NCBI GenBank assembly: GCA_023664775.1
Contig: JAMPEW010000014.1
Span: 1-63,234 of the forward strand
DNA: 63,234 nt
Source of the DNA: Clostridium sp.
GTDB taxonomy: Bacteria > Bacillota > Clostridia > Lachnospirales > Lachnospiraceae
Direction: 5' to 3'
In this document: in pieces, positions 25,298 to 33,900 of the stretch
How the letters are laid out: the number at the start of each line of letters is the position of its first letter
Position numbering within the stretch: position 1 is the stretch's first letter
Translations under genes and position numbers: made by a program
Notes under the pieces: model-generated
The model's input: only the letters and a program-made list of their open reading frames with translations
Told to the model about the DNA's origin: nothing
Database searches by the model: none

Positions 25298-27184
25298 ATG
25301 AAGAAGGTAGATATTGTGGTTACAAAGCAGAATGATGTTGATGTCATAAGATATGAGCTTGGCACAGCGGATGTATATGACGATAGGGCGGCAGATAAAG
25401 CTACAGGACTGCCAAATGTTATTCCATTCCAATACAGTGATGAAGATGGAAAGAGAACCATAACCTCATACGTTAAGGAGAAAATGACCCTTGAGGCTAT
25501 GTACAAAAGGACGCTGGACAAAAAACAGGTTTTGTCTATTTTGAGCGGGCTTGTTTCCGTTTTTGAGATTGGAACACAGGGTATACCTGTAAGCTACATT
25601 ATAAAGGAACCGTCATACATATATGTGAATGAGGAAACCTTAGCAGTAAAATGTATTCTTGTTGCTGTGAAACAGGATGTAATGCCTTTGGCAGAGATAC
25701 CTGCTTTTTTCAGGGAGGTTGTTTCAAGGATAATGTATGATGACAGCGACAAGGACAATTATGTTGCACAGCTTCTCACTGCAATCAATGCAAATGATTT
25801 TACCGTAAGCAAGCTGAAGGGCATTGTAGATGAACAGTTTGAGGCTATGGGATTATTTATAAGCAAGGAAAATGGACTTACGAAGATGCATGAGGCGGAA
25901 CCACAGGCAGGACAGGCGCCAACGCAGATAAAGGTCAACAAGCTCGGCGTTATGAACAATATCCAAAATGCAAACAGGCAGGCACAGATGCAGAATATGC
26001 CACAGATGGGGCAACCACCGATGGGACAGCCGATACCACAGCCGATGCCGCAGGCAGGACAACCACCGATGGGACAGCCAATGCCACAGGCAGGACAACC
26101 ACCAATGGGACAACCGGCACCACAGCCAATGCCAAGACCGATGACGCCACCACCAGCAGGGCAGCCAATGCCACAGGCAGGGCAACCACCGATGGGACAG
26201 CCGACACCGCAGCCGATGCCAAAACCGATGACACCGCCGCCAGCAGGGCAGCCAATGCCACAGGCAGGACAGCCACCAATGGGACAACCGGCACCACAGC
26301 CAATGCCAAAATCGATGACACCGCCACCAGCAGGGCAACCACCGATGGGACAACCGGCACCACAGCCAATGCCAAGACCGATGACGCCACTACCAGCAGG
26401 GCAGCCACCAATGGGACAGCCGATGCCGCAACCAATGCCAAAACCGATGACACCGCCACCAGCAGGACAACCACCAATGGGACAGCCAATGCCACAGGCA
26501 GGGCAACCACCGATGGGACAACCGATACCAAAACCGATGACACCGCCGCCAGCAGGGCAGCCGCCAATGGGACAGCCAATGCCACAGGCAGGACAACCGA
26601 CAATGGGACAGCCAATGCCGCAACCAATACCAAAACCGATGACGCCACCACCAGCAGGGCAGCCGGCACCACAGCCGATGCCACAGGCAGGACAGCCACC
26701 AATGGGACAGCCAATGCCACAAGGGCAGCCACCGATGGGACAGCCGACACCACAGCCGATGCCAAAACCGATGACGCCACCACCAGCAGGGCAACCGACA
26801 CCACAGCCAATGCCGATGACGCCACCACAACCAACGGAGATGACACATGGCAATCTTGTAGGGCAGATGGGAAGCAAACCAATACCACATATTGTCAGAA
26901 AGAAAACAGGAGAGGTAATCAACATTACGAAGCCTGAATTTTCGATAGGAAAGTCAAAGACAAAAGCAGATTATGCAATAGAAGATAACTCTGCAATCAG
27001 CAGGGTGCACTGCATTATTGTTCAAAAGGATGGTGTAAATTATATAAAGGATAATAATTCCACAAATCATACATATTTGAATGGAGTTGAGCTTGCACCG
27101 GGCAAGGAACAGCTGCTTAAAAATAAAACACTGATTCAAATGGGTGATGAGGAATTTACATTTTTCCTTAGGAAAAGTGAATAA
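25298..27184 (+). CDS. FHA protein with a long Gln-Pro-Met repeat linker
   Basis: 628 residues, a paralogue of the preceding gene at both ends. Residues 1-200 are DUF6382-like. Residues of about 230-510 are an almost pure QPMPQ/AGQPPMGQP/KPMTPPP repeat. The last 95 residues are an FHA domain (SIGKS, ISRVHC, NSTNHTYLNG). The repeat is hydrophobic and proline-rich, unlike the charged linker of its neighbour, and suggests an extended or condensate-forming tether. The linker carries PMTPPP, a possible kinase site. AAGGGGG lies ahead of the ATG. Confidence 0.75.
   Translation: MKKVDIVVTKQNDVDVIRYELGTADVYDDRAADKATGLPNVIPFQYSDEDGKRTITSYVKEKMTLEAMYKRTLDKKQVLSILSGLVSVFEIGTQGIPVSYIIKEPSYIYVNEETLAVKCILVAVKQDVMPLAEIPAFFREVVSRIMYDDSDKDNYVAQLLTAINANDFTVSKLKGIVDEQFEAMGLFISKENGLTKMHEAEPQAGQAPTQIKVNKLGVMNNIQNANRQAQMQNMPQMGQPPMGQPIPQPMPQAGQPPMGQPMPQAGQPPMGQPAPQPMPRPMTPPPAGQPMPQAGQPPMGQPTPQPMPKPMTPPPAGQPMPQAGQPPMGQPAPQPMPKSMTPPPAGQPPMGQPAPQPMPRPMTPLPAGQPPMGQPMPQPMPKPMTPPPAGQPPMGQPMPQAGQPPMGQPIPKPMTPPPAGQPPMGQPMPQAGQPTMGQPMPQPIPKPMTPPPAGQPAPQPMPQAGQPPMGQPMPQGQPPMGQPTPQPMPKPMTPPPAGQPTPQPMPMTPPQPTEMTHGNLVGQMGSKPIPHIVRKKTGEVINITKPEFSIGKSKTKADYAIEDNSAISRVHCIIVQKDGVNYIKDNNSTNHTYLNGVELAPGKEQLLKNKTLIQMGDEEFTFFLRKSE
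25990..26840 (+). repeat. Proline-rich coding tandem repeats
   Basis: Interleaved units encode QPPMGQP(M/A/T/I)PQ, PMPQAG and KPMTPPPAG in a changing order. Synonymous differences between copies (cca/ccg, caa/cag) show they are not all recent. Copy number is likely to vary between strains. The opposite strand shows long Cys/Gly-rich open frames only because of this composition. Confidence 0.85.
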
Positions 27185-27189
27185 CACAT

Positions 27190-27205
27190 AGTTTCGCAAT
27201 TACCT
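27190..27205. repeat. Single arm of the dispersed palindrome
   Basis: AGTTTCGCAATTACCT is the exact complement of the left arm at 10301-10316. It lies just after the FHA gene stop and before the PP2C ribosome site. No partner arm is nearby, so it is a solo remnant or a protein-binding half-site. Confidence 0.6.
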
Positions 27206-27234
27206 AATAATTTTAAACAGAAAGGAAAAATGAT

Positions 27235-28005
27235 ATGAAATATATTGCCACATATCACACTGATGTTGGAATTACAAAGAAAACAAATCAGGACTCAATG
27301 GCACTGAAAATCGTTGACACCCAAAAGGGTACGGTGGCATTCTGTATAGTATGTGACGGAATGGGAGGACTTTCAAAGGGCGAGCTTGCCAGCAAGGAGG
27401 TTGTCACGGCATACTGTGACTGGTTTGATACGACTTTGATAGACGATATAGAGGCAGGCACATTTTCGGGACAAAAGCTCATGGAACAGTGGAATGAAAT
27501 AGCGCAGGCACAAAATAAAAGACTTGGCGAGTACGGCGAGCTAAACAACATTCAGCTTGGCACGACACTATCAGCAATCCTGATGTATGAAAATGAATAC
27601 TATATCATACACGTAGGCGACAGCCGTATTTACCTTATGAACGACAAGGTAAACCTGCTTACCCACGACCAAACCTTTGTTGCAAGGGAGGTTGCAGCAG
27701 GGAGGATGACGAAGGCACAGGCAAAAACGGACGCAAGGAGAAGCGTGCTTCTCCAGTGTGTGGGTGCTTCTCCAGTGGTAGAGCCTGAATTTTTGAGCGG
27801 AAGCATAGAGAAAAATGCAGTGTATATGCTATGCTCGGACGGATTCAGACATCAAATTACAGAAGAAGAAATGCTTGGGAAAATAGGTCCGTCACAAGAG
27901 GCAGACGAAGAAAAAATGAAATATGGATGTATGTATTTGACGGAGCTTGTCAAGAGCAGAAAGGAAACTGACAATATTACGGTTGCACTTATTAGAACAA
28001 TGTAG
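27235..28005 (+). CDS. PP2C-family Ser/Thr phosphatase
   Basis: A 256-residue cytoplasmic metal-dependent phosphatase that removes phosphate from Ser/Thr and counters the kinase encoded next to it. PP2C motifs in order: TNQDS (metal Asp near 20), CDGMGG (metal Asp near 41), HVGDSRIYL, LTHDQT, CSDGF and DNITVAL. No membrane anchor is present. AGAAAGG lies before the ATG. Pairing with a kinase 34 bases downstream is the standard Stp/PrpC arrangement. Confidence 0.93.
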   Translation: MKYIATYHTDVGITKKTNQDSMALKIVDTQKGTVAFCIVCDGMGGLSKGELASKEVVTAYCDWFDTTLIDDIEAGTFSGQKLMEQWNEIAQAQNKRLGEYGELNNIQLGTTLSAILMYENEYYIIHVGDSRIYLMNDKVNLLTHDQTFVAREVAAGRMTKAQAKTDARRSVLLQCVGASPVVEPEFLSGSIEKNAVYMLCSDGFRHQITEEEMLGKIGPSQEADEEKMKYGCMYLTELVKSRKETDNITVALIRTM

Positions 28006-28039
28006 CGAGATATCGGATTATATATAGAGGGGAAACACA

Positions 28040-30238
28040 ATGACGAAGGAAGGTACCATACTAGACGGAAAATATGAGATTTGGAAGGAAGTCGGACGTG
28101 GCGGAATGTCCATCGTTTATCTTGCCAGAGACAACCGCCTGAATAAGCAGTGGGCTGTCAAGGAAATTAAAAATGACGGCTCAAAGTCCACCCGAACGCT
28201 CTTAAAAGGATTGGAGCGCGAGGCGAATATCCTGAAAAATGTTGACCATCCTGTACTTCCGAGAATTGTAGACATTATAAATCAGGACGGAACCATATAC
28301 GTCGTTATGGACTTTATAGAGGGAACGACCATAAGTGACAGACTGAAAAAAGAGGGGGCCCAGCCGCAGGAAACGGTAATTGAGTGGGGATTACAGCTTG
28401 CAAGTGCCCTTGATTACCTGCACAACATGAAGCCGCCTGTCATATATAGGGATATGAAGCCTTCCAATGTTATGATAAAGCCTGAGGGCGGCGTAAAGCT
28501 TATCGACTTTGGCACTGCAAAGGAATATATCGTAGAAAACAATGCAGACACCACAGCCCTTGGAACGAGAGGATATGCTGCGCCTGAGCAGTTTGGCGAC
28601 AAGCAGGGCAGGGGAATATACAATACGGATGCAAGAACCGACATATACAACCTTGGCGCCACATTATATCATATTGTAACGGGCATGAATCCATGTGAGC
28701 CGCCATATGAGATACGTCCAATCAGAGAGTGGAATCCTGCTCTTTCTTCAGGACTTGAAAAAATCATATTAAAATGTACGCAGGCAGACCCGAATGACAG
28801 ATATCAAAACTGTACGGAGCTTATGTATGCGCTAAATCACTACAATGAGCTTGATGATGAATACAAAAAGAAAAATAAACGGAAGCTTGCGACATTTATA
28901 ACAACCTCGGTGCTGACAATCGCAGCAGGAATAACCTCTGCTGTAGGATATTCAGGGTTGCAAAAAATAAAGCTTGACAATTATAACACTTACATAGAAA
29001 CAGGCAACAACTATAAACTGGAGGAAGACTATGCGGCGGCAGTGGAACAGTACAAGCTTGCCTTTGAGCTTGACGGAACGGACGCTGAGGCATATGACAA
29101 ATATATACAGACATACATAGATGCATCCAATGTCATTACGGACAACGGACAGCCGATACTGGATTTGGATATAGGGCTTAATGTTGTATCAAACAGAATT
29201 AAAGCAGGCTATGACAATGTTGATAAAAATGATGAGGTGCTGTATAAGCTTGCAATTACATATTTTGACGAGCTTGGCGATTATAAGACGGCAGCAAAAT
29301 ATTTTGACATGATTGACCCTGATGATGATGCGTACGGAGAGCTTGCAAGCTATTATGGCTCTGTGTCGCAGATACTTTCAAGCACAGACCCCGACAAGCA
29401 GGAGCTGATGGAAAAAATTGACAGCTTTGCGGCATATAATCAAAGTGAGTATACAAATCAACAGATAGATAAATTTATAAATTATAAGACGATTGGACGA
29501 ATCTATACGACCTACATAACCTATGAGGGAGTTACCGAGCAGGCGGAACGCATTATGAGTCAGGCAGTGGATGACCTTGAGGAATATGCGGGAACGGAAA
29601 TAGACGTAAATGAATATTTTTACGCCTATTATGATAATCTGACCGTCATATATGAAAACTTGGCTAAAAAAGCAGAGAGTGACGACGAGGCATATGAAAA
29701 TTACAGTAATGTCATAACCTACTGCGAGGAATATGTCACAATCAATGATATTCTTGTGGAGGAGATGAGCCTCATAAGCGAGGCTTCACAAATAGGTATA
29801 GGCGGCGGCAATGACAACATATATAACACTGCCTATTACAATAAAATGTCAAAGATAGCTGCCTGTTATGCCATTATGGATAGATATGACGATGCGATAG
29901 ATGCATATGTCAGAGCTGAAGCAAAGCTTGGCAAGCAAAATATCATGAGTAGCAAAATTTATGCAGAGCATTTGGATTTTATTTACTCATATTGTGAGAA
30001 AAAAGAGCAAAGTCCAAAAAAGTGGAGCGGTAAGCTGGAAAAGGAATTAAAGGATTTGCTTGCTGTATATGCTGACGGGCAGGATGTTTTGGATATAGAT
30101 AAAAACAAGACATGGAAAAAACGAAAAGAAAATGTTGAGATGCTTGTAACGAACGAAGCTGCGGAGCCTGAGACTACAGAAAATGACGGCAGCGCAGACG
30201 ATGGGGCAGACAGCGGCAATGGCGAAGCTGCGGAATAG
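28040..30238 (+). CDS. Transmembrane Ser/Thr protein kinase
   Basis: 732 residues. The PknB-type kinase domain (12-270) has glycine loop GRGGMSIVY (19-27), K41 in AVKEIK, YRDMKPSNV with catalytic D138 and N143, DFGTAKEY with metal D156, and YAAPEQFG. Tyr replaces His in the HRD motif, as in many Lachnospiraceae kinases. The activation loop NNADTTALGTRG has threonines for autophosphorylation. One membrane helix (about 283-303) follows. The outside part is helical, with TPR-like repeats (NNYKLEEDYAAAVEQYKLAF), and ends in an acidic tail. There are no PASTA domains, so it is not the usual PrkC that reads muropeptides. The sensed ligand is unknown. Confidence 0.9.
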   Translation: MTKEGTILDGKYEIWKEVGRGGMSIVYLARDNRLNKQWAVKEIKNDGSKSTRTLLKGLEREANILKNVDHPVLPRIVDIINQDGTIYVVMDFIEGTTISDRLKKEGAQPQETVIEWGLQLASALDYLHNMKPPVIYRDMKPSNVMIKPEGGVKLIDFGTAKEYIVENNADTTALGTRGYAAPEQFGDKQGRGIYNTDARTDIYNLGATLYHIVTGMNPCEPPYEIRPIREWNPALSSGLEKIILKCTQADPNDRYQNCTELMYALNHYNELDDEYKKKNKRKLATFITTSVLTIAAGITSAVGYSGLQKIKLDNYNTYIETGNNYKLEEDYAAAVEQYKLAFELDGTDAEAYDKYIQTYIDASNVITDNGQPILDLDIGLNVVSNRIKAGYDNVDKNDEVLYKLAITYFDELGDYKTAAKYFDMIDPDDDAYGELASYYGSVSQILSSTDPDKQELMEKIDSFAAYNQSEYTNQQIDKFINYKTIGRIYTTYITYEGVTEQAERIMSQAVDDLEEYAGTEIDVNEYFYAYYDNLTVIYENLAKKAESDDEAYENYSNVITYCEEYVTINDILVEEMSLISEASQIGIGGGNDNIYNTAYYNKMSKIAACYAIMDRYDDAIDAYVRAEAKLGKQNIMSSKIYAEHLDFIYSYCEKKEQSPKKWSGKLEKELKDLLAVYADGQDVLDIDKNKTWKKRKENVEMLVTNEAAEPETTENDGSADDGADSGNGEAAE

Positions 30239-30250
30239 GAGAGTGAAAAG

Positions 30251-30895
30251 ATGACGGACATTTACAATATATGCTTTTATGGCGGTCTTGCTCTTGCAAT
30301 TCTCCTGTTTATCACATCTGTCGTTTTGTTCGTGGTTCTTAAAATACCGAGAGTGATAGGAGAGCTTTCGGGAAGAACGGCGAGAAAAGGAATTGAGGAG
30401 CTAAAGGGCGGCACGAAGGAAACCAGTGCCGTGTCGAAGAAGGAACAAGCGAAATACTATAACCAAAATTCAGGCAAAATTAAAATCAGGGAGGCGGTTT
30501 CAACAAACGCCCAAAAGGAGGATAATGAAAAAACGGCAGATTTGTCGGGTAACAGGAAAGGAGCAAAGAGTGACAAAACGACGGATGTGCTTGAACGAAA
30601 TAAAGCTGATACAGGCGATGAGGCAACAGAGCTGCTAAAGGACGATGACGAGGCAACGGCTGTATTACAGGACGAAGAAGCAACAGATGTATTAAGAGAT
30701 GACGAAGAAGTCACAGATGTATTAAGGGACGATGAAGAAGTCACAGATATACTGAGGGACGAAGAAGCAACTGATGTACTGAGAGACGAGGATCAAACGT
30801 CCGTGCTTGTGGAGAAGGGAAACACAGACAAGCTCGTTTCAAGGGTAAAGGTGTTATACAATGTAGTCGTTGTAAACACAGATGAAAAATTATAG
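30251..30895 (+). CDS. Membrane protein with a T-x-x-L repeat tail
   Basis: 214 residues. A membrane segment near 10-32 (ALAILLFITSVVLFVVL) is followed by a positively charged stretch, so the tail is probably cytoplasmic. Between about 100 and 190 lies a ladder of short acidic repeats such as EEATDVLRDD, EEVTDVLRDD and EEVTDILRDE. Each gives a Thr with Leu at +3: TADL, TDVL, TELL, TAVL, TDVL, TDVL, TDIL, TDVL and TSVL. FHA domains read phosphothreonine plus the +3 residue, so this looks like a multivalent kinase substrate and FHA dock. It begins 13 bases after the kinase gene. I know no named family. Confidence 0.65.
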   Translation: MTDIYNICFYGGLALAILLFITSVVLFVVLKIPRVIGELSGRTARKGIEELKGGTKETSAVSKKEQAKYYNQNSGKIKIREAVSTNAQKEDNEKTADLSGNRKGAKSDKTTDVLERNKADTGDEATELLKDDDEATAVLQDEEATDVLRDDEEVTDVLRDDEEVTDILRDEEATDVLRDEDQTSVLVEKGNTDKLVSRVKVLYNVVVVNTDEKL

Positions 30896-30907
30896 GAGGG
30901 GAGATAA

Positions 30908-33900
30908 ATGAAAGAAGGAATTTTTAAAAGAAGTAAATTTACAAGGGTGATAGCATTGTTACTTGCTATGATTATGATGTCAGCGCCTTTTTTTGCACAT
31001 GCAGGGTTAAAGGGTGACAGTAAGGCGGAGGAAGCAGGGACAGATAAGTCTGTTCATATCATGACAAGTAGCGATGGTAAAAGTGATGGTAAGGATGATG
31101 GCGCTACAACCTTGCGTGCTAGGAATGGATTAAATGATACTAATACGAAAATTATAAAGGACAATAGAGGAAATTACTATATCGGTTTTTACAATGGGTA
31201 TAGTACGTCTACTAATCTTCTTGAGGGTACACCATCCGAATATAAATTTGCTGCTGATTATGTAACATTAAAAATTAACAGTAGCAGTATTAAAAATGAT
31301 GTAGATATTTCCGTAACGGATATGGTTGATGGAGAGAAACTTACGGCAACTTTTGCTGGGAGCGATATATATTACTCTGAAGAATGGAACGAAAATAGTG
31401 TAAAACCTTTAAAAGACAATGAAATTACCATTACAAAAGATGACTTAAGTAGTGGGGGTAAAATAATTTATTTTTGGCTTGTACCTACTGTTATGGATAA
31501 TGATGGGAATACGTGTAATACTACATATGAACTTGTATATAGTGTAAAATTTACAAATTTTGATATAAACGCTACTGGTGCTGTTGTTGTTCCTAAATTT
31601 ATGGATGGAAGTAATGAGGCAAATGAAAATACTTATTATAACTCAAAGAAAACTATAAAGCTTAACAATAGTGTGTTTGGTACTCTTACTGGTTACGTAG
31701 GCAATATATATTATGGGTATTTGGATGCTGCGGACACGTTTACAACATGTGGGACTGGTGATACAACACTCGACAAGACAGGAACATATACAGCATGTGT
31801 AGGATATGGATTTTCTGAAAATGATATACTTGTGTACAAAAAAGGAAAATCTGTAAAAATAGATTTAGATGCACCGAATACTAAAGTATTTTTTGATAAA
31901 AAAAATGCAGCGGGAGAAACAGTAAAGTCTACTGATTACTCCGAGGATAATAATATTGCTGCATGTATCAATACTGCATCAGGTTCTTATTGCTTAAGAA
32001 TTGAAGCTAGTGATAGTGAAAGTGGGGTAAGCGAATCTAACTCGAAAATGACGGACGCAAGCGGCAATACAGTAACGTGTCGTAAACAAACTGACTCTAC
32101 GACCATATTTACATGGAATATAACGCAAGCTGGCACGTATACTTATATGATTTCTGATGTTGCAGGGAATAGCAAGACAGGCACGCTGAATATTACGGTT
32201 GATAATGATAATCCGACAATAAGTGGGATAAAAGCAACGGTACAAAAAACTTCAGATAGTTCTATTACTGAAATTACAAATCAACAGGAGTTATATTATA
32301 GTCAGCTTTGCAATAAATTGACGCTTCAGGCAGATGTGTCTGATACTAACCTTGATAAAGTGGTTCTCTATTATAGAAAAAATGGAACGTATACAAAAAT
32401 AGAAACGGATAAATTGAATAAGAACGGAAATACATATTCCTATGTTTTTGATGTTTATAAAGCAATTTCTGACGGTACATATGATTTTTATTTTGAAGCT
32501 GAAGATAAAGCGGGAAATACGGCATCGACAAAGGCAACCCAAAATAGCTTTAAGGTTGACAGAACACCACCTACATACAATTCGGCGACATATTATTATC
32601 GTGAGGGTGACGGAACCTCATGGGAGACTTGGAAGTCTTGGTCACAGAATGGGAAGGGTAAATATGTATTTAATACTGACCTTATGGACGCTGGTAAAAT
32701 TCAGTATAGTGTGCTTATAACGGCAACAGATGATTTTTCAGGAATGAAGCAGGCTAGCAAGGTGAAAGGTAATGGTAATATAGAGGATTCGATAGGAGAT
32801 GGTTTTGAGGTCAGATATATATTTAGTAAAGATGATTTAAGCGGAACTAGTTTTGATAATTTAAATGATGAAGATGCCATTGTTGAAATTAGTTTTGTGG
32901 ATAAGGCAGACAATATAACCGGAAATGATGAAAATCATGAAAACTATATATTGAAAAAAGCACAAATTGATGTAGCAGATGCAGAGATAAAAATTCTGTC
33001 AGGCACACTTAAAATTTATGAAACGGGTAATAAAGAAAATGAATTAGAGCTTGGTGTTCTTACTGACGATAATATTAATATCACAGAGTATATTAATAAA
33101 AGCTACACAATATCCATTGAGGCTGTCTCAGGTTATGAGATAGATAAGGCTACACTTGAGGCTACACTTGAGGCTACACTGTTCGATGGTACAAGCTCGT
33201 TAAGCATTAGTGGAATCTGTCAAGAAAATACCTTTGACGTTACAGAGGGAAAAAAGAAATCCGTTGTAACCTTTGTGATTCCAGGTGAGGAGTTATTAAG
33301 GAAAAGTAATGAAAGACTGCAAGCGATTAAGCTGACGGTAAGTGATAAGTGTGATCCTGCCCCGCAGTCTGCCGAGAAAACAATCGGAGAGATTTTCTAC
33401 GATATATCCCATCCGAGACTTAAGAGCACAAACCTTGACCCTGATACGGTGTGGCATCAAAATTTGAATAAGCTGACGTGTACAATCGTTTCAGAATCGT
33501 ATCAGGTGGAGGGACAATCACTTCCTGATGTTGATTCAGGCTTATCATGGGTAAATTATGAAATTACAAATTCGCAGAAAGATACGACCTCCACATATAT
33601 TGAAGGCGGAATGAATGGCGTAACCAGCGCCGAAGTAGATATTTATGATGTACCTGAAAGCCTTGCGCCTAATGGTACGATAATTACATTTCATGCGGAG
33701 GATAGGGCAGGAAACGGTATTTATGATGAAGATACAGCCAACGTAGTTGTTGTTAAGGTTGATAAGCATGCTCCGACAATTACAAATCTTGCTGTAAATG
33801 GCAATACAAATCATCAGGTGCCTTATGGCGGACAGCCTGTAATTTCAGCGACAGCAAACGACAATCTTACCTTGGATCAGGTTGTTGTGGAGGTTGTTTA

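Noticed and set aside
25759-26925. Long minus-strand open frames rich in Gly, Cys and Val or in Trp and Arg
   Set aside because: They are mirror images of the proline-rich repeat of the FHA gene on the plus strand. They have no ribosome sites and no domains.
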